Source of the DNA: Lachnospiraceae bacterium
Lineage (GTDB): Bacteria > Bacillota > Clostridia > Lachnospirales > Lachnospiraceae
Length of the DNA: 46,239 nucleotides
Assembly: GCA_015057435.1 (NCBI GenBank)
Contig: SVEJ01000024.1
Coordinates: forward strand, 1-46,239
Reading direction: 5' to 3'
In this document: positions 42,327 through 46,239 of the stretch, piece by piece
Position numbering within the stretch: position 1 is the stretch's first letter
Layout of the letters: each line of letters starts with the position of its first letter
Program-made: the position numbers and the translations under genes
Notes under the pieces: model-generated
Database searches by the model: none
What the model saw: the letters and a program-made list of their open reading frames with translations, nothing else
What the model was told of the DNA's origin: nothing

Positions 42327-43259
42327 CTAATCTCTAAGCTCTTTTCCTGTAATCTCTAAAAATACATCATTTAAGGTTGGCAATTCTGAGTGAACACCGC
42401 CAAATCCTACTTCCTTTTCTTTCAGTACATCCAACAAGCGAATCAGATTGTGCTTACCCTTTGAAAACTTCACCTTCAATAAATGATTTTCATACGTCAC
42501 ATTCATGACATGTGGCAATTTTGCAATCTCTTCCTTCACAGCTTCAGGTAGTTCCAAAATCTCTACGCTAATGGTTTCACCAAGATCAATCATACTCTTT
42601 AACTCATCCTTGGTTCCAAGGGCGATATTCTTACCCTTATCCATAATCGCAATACGGGTACAAATCTGTTCTACCTCTTCCATGTAGTGACTAGTATAGA
42701 TTACCGTTGCCCCTTCTTCATTTAGCTTCTGAATTCCCTCTAGAATCTTGTTACGACTCTGTGGGTCAACTGCTACGGTTGGCTCATCTAAGATAATAAG
42801 CTTTGGCTTATGAGCAATTCCACAGGCGATATTCAGTCTTCTTAGCAAACCGCCGGATAACTTCTTTGGTCTGAATTTGCGATAATCCTGAAGCTCAACG
42901 AACTCGATTGCTTCCTCCACCAGTTTCTTTCTCTCATTTTTATCCTTAATATATAATCCACAGAAGTAATCGATATTTTCATATACTGTAAGCTCATCAA
43001 ACACTGCAACATTCTGCATAATTACACCGATGTTTTTCTTTGACTCGTAGCTGGTTGGTGTCATTTCCTTTCCGAACACCTCAATTGTACCTTTATCATA
43101 TTCCAATAAAGATAAGAGACAATTGATGGTAGTGGATTTACCACTTCCGTTCGGTCCCAACAAACCGAATACCTCTCCCTCTTCAATCTCCAAGTTAAAA
43201 TGGTCTAACGCAACCAAATCTCCATATCTCTTTACTAAGTTCTCAATTTTTACTACCAT
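42327..43259 (-). CDS. ABC transporter ATPase (LnrL-like)
   Basis: 310 residues. Walker A GPNGSGKSTT at about 35-44, signature LSGGLLRRLNIACGI at about 134-148, Walker B LIILDEPTVAVDPQSR, and switch VIYTSHYMEE. A C-terminal ~75-residue extension (ISVEILELPEAVKEEIAKLP) is typical of antibiotic-export ATPases (DrrA/LnrL group). Note LSGGLLRR instead of LSGGMKRR. GGAGG precedes the ATG. Divergent from the kinase gene, as expected for an inducible export module. Confidence 0.95.
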   Translation of the reverse strand: MVVKIENLVKRYGDLVALDHFNLEIEEGEVFGLLGPNGSGKSTTINCLLSLLEYDKGTIEVFGKEMTPTSYESKKNIGVIMQNVAVFDELTVYENIDYFCGLYIKDKNERKKLVEEAIEFVELQDYRKFRPKKLSGGLLRRLNIACGIAHKPKLIILDEPTVAVDPQSRNKILEGIQKLNEEGATVIYTSHYMEEVEQICTRIAIMDKGKNIALGTKDELKSMIDLGETISVEILELPEAVKEEIAKLPHVMNVTYENHLLKVKFSKGKHNLIRLLDVLKEKEVGFGGVHSELPTLNDVFLEITGKELRD

Positions 43260-43292
43260 TTGATTTTCCTCCTTGCTTTACCTTACATTTGC

Positions 43293-43321
43293 ATCATACA
43301 AAATCCAAAATCGATTTGTAA
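43293..43321 (-). promoter_or_regulatory. Promoter of the ABC exporter operon
   Basis: Minus strand TTACAA (43316-43321), 17-bp spacer, TATGAT (43293-43298). A 14-bp dyad at 43344-43357 lies about 60 bp upstream of the predicted start. Confidence 0.6.
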
Positions 43322-43343
43322 GTGAAGAATGTAAGGAATCAAT

Positions 43344-43357
43344 ATGACATTTGTCAT
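43344..43357. promoter_or_regulatory. Palindrome ATGACATTTGTCAT, possible regulator site
   Basis: Perfect 6-bp arms around TT, between the divergent exporter operon and the kinase gene. Placed where a LuxR-type response regulator could activate the exporter promoter. Inferred from position and symmetry. Confidence 0.5.
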
Positions 43358-43498
43358 CTTTTCCATTTTCATGTCGTTTTCATATGGATATTAAGCAAGG
43401 AATCCTTTATAATACAAGAGAAATAGTAATATGATAAATGATTATAATCAAAGATTTGATAAGAACATAAAGAAAGCAGAGAGGAGAATACCAACATT

Positions 43499-44569
43499 AT
43501 GTCAACCTATATAGATTCACTTATTATTTTTATATTGTGCTCCCTTCTGTTCCCGGCTAGCATGTTTGATGCGCTACACATCACATGCATTTCATTTCTG
43601 TTTGCTCTGTTTTGTTTTATTACAGTAGTCAAAAACAAGAAATTGCTTCTTATTCTTGGTATCTTGGCTCTCCCTATTACATTTATTATACCGGAGATAT
43701 CTGCCTATCTGCCACTACTGTGCTATATGTACTTCTATCGCAAGCAATATATAATACCGGTTCTATATAGCATTCCAATTGCAAACTGGTTATTCGCGAA
43801 TCACACACTTTCAAACTGGTTAATTGTTCCACTTATCGCATTAGGCTGGTATCTTTCTTATCAGACTACCAAAGGTTTAGAATTACAAAACACACTAATC
43901 ATTTCAAGAGATGACAGTGTCGAGCATGAGATTATATTGAAGGAAAAGAATCGGCAACTGTTGGAAAACCAGGATGATCAGATCTATATTGCTACATTGA
44001 AGGAGCGTAACCGAATTGCCAGAGAAATTCATGATAACGTAGGACATATGCTGTCCCGTTCCATCTTACAGGTGGGTGCGATGCTTGCCATTTGCAAGGA
44101 CGAAACATTAAAGCCTCATTTAACCACTCTTAAAGAAACTTTAGATACTGCTATGAACAGTATCCGCAACAGTGTTCATGATCTGCATGACGAATCTGTA
44201 GATTTGAAAAATGCTTTAGAAAACCTCATTGAAAACTTCACTTTTTGTGACGTACAATTAGACTGTGAGATTTCAAAACATATTCCAAAAGAAGTAAAAT
44301 ATTGTTTCCTTGCTATCACAAAGGAAGCGCTTAACAATACCATGAAACACAGTAAAGCTACCAAGGTTACCGTTACAGTCAAGGAACATCCGGCATTTTA
44401 TCAATTATTGATTGAGGATAACGGAACACAAAAAAAGACCGAAAGCGCTACTGCTGACACCGCCGGTATTGGACTTTCTAACATGAAAGAACGGGTAGAG
44501 AACCTACATGGAATTATACATATTAATGTGGAAAACGGATTTCGAATATTTGTATCAATACAGAAATAA
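43499..44569 (+). CDS. LnrJ/LiaS-like sensor histidine kinase (HisKA_3)
   Basis: 356 residues. About five membrane helices in the first 130 residues with almost no external loop, as in intramembrane-sensing kinases. HisKA_3 follows, with His178 in RIAREIHDNVGHMLSRSI. The HATPase domain has FLAITKEALNNTMKHSKATK, EDNG and GIGLSNMKERVENL. It likely senses membrane damage or drug and signals to the LuxR regulator at 45342. Kinase and regulator genes are usually adjacent; here an inverted toxin-antitoxin module lies between them. Confidence 0.92.
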   Translation: MSTYIDSLIIFILCSLLFPASMFDALHITCISFLFALFCFITVVKNKKLLLILGILALPITFIIPEISAYLPLLCYMYFYRKQYIIPVLYSIPIANWLFANHTLSNWLIVPLIALGWYLSYQTTKGLELQNTLIISRDDSVEHEIILKEKNRQLLENQDDQIYIATLKERNRIAREIHDNVGHMLSRSILQVGAMLAICKDETLKPHLTTLKETLDTAMNSIRNSVHDLHDESVDLKNALENLIENFTFCDVQLDCEISKHIPKEVKYCFLAITKEALNNTMKHSKATKVTVTVKEHPAFYQLLIEDNGTQKKTESATADTAGIGLSNMKERVENLHGIIHINVENGFRIFVSIQK

Positions 44570-44580
44570 TGGGACAAAAT

Positions 44581-44648
44581 GCAGATTTCACATTGTGCAC
44601 ATCTAGGAGTTATAAAAGCATCTTATTTGTCATCATAATGAAATCTGC
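44581..44648. repeat. 10-bp inverted repeat around the toxin gene end
   Basis: GCAGATTTCA (44581-44590) and TGAAATCTGC (44639-44648), perfect arms 48 nt apart, the right arm inside the yoeB 3' end. It could fold in mRNA from either direction or reflect the insertion junction. Confidence 0.5.
44601..44609 (+). repeat. Direct repeat ATCTAGGAG, left copy
   Basis: A ribosome-binding-site-like ATCTAGGAG about 30 nt after the kinase stop. It is repeated at 45325-45333, where it is the actual ribosome binding site of the regulator. The copies bracket the toxin-antitoxin module. Confidence 0.55.
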
Positions 44649-44886
44649 AAGAAAGAATATAGATATTTTTTTCATCAATTTTGTATATCAGCCGATCTTT
44701 ATCATTAATTCGACGACTCCAATAACCCGCTAGATTGCCCGTCAACGGTTCCGGCTTACCAATTCCTTCGTTACCGTTCCGTGCAATATCTTCAATCAAC
44801 GTATTGATTTTCTTTAACGTCTTACGATCTTCTGTCTGCCAATACACATAATCCTTCCAACCATTCGTAGTAAAAACCTTATTCAT
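44623..44886 (-). CDS. yoeB: YoeB/Txe-family mRNA endoribonuclease toxin
   Basis: 87 residues. Family blocks: WKDYVYWQTEDRKTLKKIN at the start, GIGKPEPLTGNLAGYWSRRI in the middle, DRLIYKI, and the C-terminal SCRFHYDD holding the catalytic His-Tyr. It cleaves mRNA at the ribosome and is neutralised by YefM. Its ATG overlaps the antitoxin stop by 8 nt, as in typical yefM-yoeB operons. Reads opposite to the surrounding kinase and regulator genes. Confidence 0.95.
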   Translation of the reverse strand: MNKVFTTNGWKDYVYWQTEDRKTLKKINTLIEDIARNGNEGIGKPEPLTGNLAGYWSRRINDKDRLIYKIDEKNIYILSCRFHYDDK

Positions 44887-45145
44887 CTTCCACCACCTCT
44901 ATTAAATCATGCACTTCGACTAAGCCATTCTCTAACTGTGCCTTAGACTCCATTAACCAATCGAAATTAGCCTTACTTCCCATAATGTGAGCATTTTCCA
45001 TCAAATTGTTATATGCTTCCTCTGATAGCATAACAACATTCTTATTATTCTTTCGCGTCACAATCATAGTTTCGTAATCATCTGTTACTTTATCCATTAA
45101 AGTTTTCATATTATCACGAAGATTAGTATAATTCACTGCTAACAT
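44879..45145 (-). CDS. yefM: YefM/Phd-family antitoxin
   Basis: 88 residues. DNA-binding N-terminus (VNYTNLRDNMKTLMDKVTDD, then ETMIVTRKNNKNVVMLSEEA) and a C-terminal toxin-binding helix (ANFDWLMESKAQLENG). Binds YoeB and autorepresses the operon through the two palindromes just upstream. GGAGG precedes the ATG. Confidence 0.94.
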   Translation of the reverse strand: MLAVNYTNLRDNMKTLMDKVTDDYETMIVTRKNNKNVVMLSEEAYNNLMENAHIMGSKANFDWLMESKAQLENGLVEVHDLIEVVEDE

Positions 45146-45161
45146 AACATCGCCTCCTTTT

Positions 45162-45213
45162 TACGTACAATTTTCTGTACATTTATTATAACGTACAATT
45201 TCCTGTACGTCAA
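45162..45213 (-). promoter_or_regulatory. yefM-yoeB promoter with two GTACA palindromes
   Basis: Minus strand TTGACG (45208-45213), 17-bp spacer, TATAAT (45185-45190). The dyad ACGTACAATTTCCTGTACGT (45191-45210) fills the spacer. A second one, ACGTACAATTTTCTGTACAT, starts at 45163, 28 bp away. TGTACA-type hexamers are the known YefM contact. Confidence 0.85.
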
Positions 45214-45284
45214 TATGGTGTTCTATTTATAATTATATTATTCTACCCAACGCTGTTTCTTTACATTTTGTTATATCTTTTTAT

Positions 45285-45313
45285 TTGCACCATTTCATTA
45301 CAAATGCTATACT
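45285..45313 (+). promoter_or_regulatory. Promoter of the LuxR-type regulator
   Basis: TTGCAC (45285-45290), 17-bp spacer, TATACT (45308-45313) with TG upstream. It lets the regulator be expressed independently of the kinase. Confidence 0.75.
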
Positions 45314-45324
45314 ATCCCTATCAA

Positions 45325-45333
45325 ATCTAGGAG
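45325..45333 (+). repeat. Direct repeat ATCTAGGAG, right copy (regulator ribosome binding site)
   Basis: Identical to 44601-44609. Located 8 nt before the regulator's ATG at 45342. Confidence 0.6.
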
Positions 45334-45341
45334 ATAAACAT

Positions 45342-45962
45342 ATGCGAATCGTATTAATTGACGACGACCAATTGGTCTGTATGTCACTGAAAATGATATT
45401 AGAAGCAGATTCCGACATCACGGTTGCTGCTGTTGGTAATGACGGCGCTGAAGCGCTTCCACTTTATAAACAACATAATCCGGATGTACTGCTGATGGAC
45501 ATCCGCATGAAGGGAATGAATGGAACGGATGCGTTAGCAGAATTAGTAAAAGAATACCCGGATGCAAAAGTATTATTCCTTACCACCTTTGTAGATGATG
45601 AATACATCGTAAAAGCTTTAGAGCTTGGTGCGAAGGGCTATATTGTAAAACAGAATTATGAGAACATTGTCCCTGCACTGAAAGCTGTCCACTCAGGACA
45701 GAATGTGTATGGTACGGAAGTCATGGAAAAGATTCCGGATCTTATGAAAAACGGAGATTCCTTTGATTATTCCGCATATGATATCTCTGAGAAAGAATAT
45801 GAGATTATCACGCTTGTTGCAGATGGTTTGAGTAACAAAGAAATTGCAACAAATCTATATTTGAGTGAAGGAACTGTCAGAAATTACTTAAGCTCCATCT
45901 TGGAAAAACTGGAGTTACGAGACAGAACACAGTTAGCAGTATTCTATTACCAGCATAAGTAA
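45342..45962 (+). CDS. LnrK/LiaR-like response regulator (NarL/LuxR family)
   Basis: 206 residues from the ATG at 45342 with TAGGAG upstream. Receiver domain with DDDQ pocket, Asp53 in LLMDIRMKGMNG, Thr in LFLTTF and Lys in GYIVKQN. The C-terminal LuxR HTH reads ISEKEYEIITLVADGLSNKE and LYLSEGTVRNYLSSILEKL. Partner of the kinase at 43499 and probable activator of the exporter at 40020-43259. Confidence 0.93.
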   Translation: MRIVLIDDDQLVCMSLKMILEADSDITVAAVGNDGAEALPLYKQHNPDVLLMDIRMKGMNGTDALAELVKEYPDAKVLFLTTFVDDEYIVKALELGAKGYIVKQNYENIVPALKAVHSGQNVYGTEVMEKIPDLMKNGDSFDYSAYDISEKEYEIITLVADGLSNKEIATNLYLSEGTVRNYLSSILEKLELRDRTQLAVFYYQHK

Positions 45963-45983
45963 CCCCTAATTATCACATAACAA

Positions 45984-46026
45984 AAAGCGTCCCCGCCTGC
46001 GATTCTCATCACAGACGGGGACTTTT
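45984..46026. terminator. Bidirectional terminator
   Basis: GTCCCCGCCTG / CAGACGGGGAC (one mismatch, G-U on the minus strand) between convergent genes, followed by TTTTAT on plus and GCTTTTTG on minus. Confidence 0.87.
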
Positions 46027-46036
46027 ATGGCTTTTA

Positions 46037-46239
46037 TCACTTTATCTTTTTCTTAAGTGTCTTACTGTAAGGACTATAAATCTTAACCTTCTTGTTGCCA
46101 ACTTTCACTTCCTTGTAAGCTCTCACCTTTACATAGTAAGTCTTACCCTTTTTGAGCTTCTTCAAAGTTGTCTTGGTTGTCTTTGTCTTCTTAACAAGTA
46201 CTGTTTTTGCCTTCTTGAATTTCTTACTTGTCGAATATT
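46037..46239 (-). CDS. C-terminal end of an Fn3-like surface protein (partial)
   Basis: Open on the minus strand to the window edge, with TGA at 46037-46039; 66 residues are visible. The pattern YSTSKKFKKAKTVLVKK, TTLKKLKKGKTYYVKVRAY and YSPYSKTLKKKIK is the Lys-rich fibronectin type III-like repeat common at the C-terminus of large secreted Lachnospiraceae proteins. The start and the rest lie outside the window. Likely exported and wall-associated; function is not determinable. Confidence 0.8.
   Translation of the reverse strand, partial: YSTSKKFKKAKTVLVKKTKTTKTTLKKLKKGKTYYVKVRAYKEVKVGNKKVKIYSPYSKTLKKKIK

Overview
The window is AT-rich bacterial DNA that looks like a Lachnospiraceae-type member of the Clostridia (Bacillota). 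Supporting signs are GGAGG-type ribosome binding sites with frequent TTG/GTG starts, many U-tailed hairpin terminators, and a typical clostridial gene set: mutS2, yhaM, a VanW-domain protein, an HisKA_3/LuxR two-component pair, a CD1871A-family CXXC peptide, and an ECF sigma factor coupled to a secreted beta-propeller. No tRNA, rRNA or CRISPR was seen.

Region 1 (1-6.6 kb) is an integrated element in an FMN riboswitch leader. An intact FMN riboswitch reads leftward at 271-396, with a promoter at 417-445. The promoter plus the first strand of the aptamer recur at 6508-6583. Between the copies lie about 6 kb of small phage-like or cargo genes, bounded by paired GGTGTACT repeats. The only integrase is a 66-residue C-terminal stump fused to part of a phage tail tape-measure protein, so the element is probably immobile. 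Its cargo includes an HslV-like N-terminal-Ser hydrolase and four zinc-ribbon proteins.

Region 2 (6.6-21 kb) is chromosomal: two small membrane proteins, a PilZ (c-di-GMP) protein, a PurF paralogue without its catalytic Cys1, a thioredoxin-reductase-like flavoprotein, a secreted beta-propeller-like protein, an AGCS Na+/amino-acid symporter, an FtsX-type ABC exporter with a long coiled coil, an orphan methyltransferase-like protein and citrate synthase.

Region 3 (21-30.2 kb) is one long leftward gene string: VanW protein, AIR-synthase-like protein, trmL, mutS2, OmpR-type regulator, sensor kinase, yhaM. Upstream of it is a 35-residue membrane peptide too short for routine gene calling.

Region 4 (30.2-40 kb) holds an ECF sigma/beta-propeller pair, a membrane redox operon (EamA, TlpA, CD1871A-type CXXC peptide, NapH-like 4Fe-4S protein), a zinc-finger membrane protein divergent from an XRE repressor with two palindromic operators, glycerate kinase, a DUF202 protein and an SDR enzyme.

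Region 5 (40-46.2 kb) resembles the Bacillus LnrLMN/LnrJK linearmycin-resistance system: an ATPase with two ABC-2 permeases, divergent from a histidine kinase and LuxR-type regulator. A yefM/yoeB toxin-antitoxin module sits inverted between the kinase and regulator genes and is flanked by a 9-bp direct repeat. The window ends inside a Lys-rich Fn3-like surface protein.
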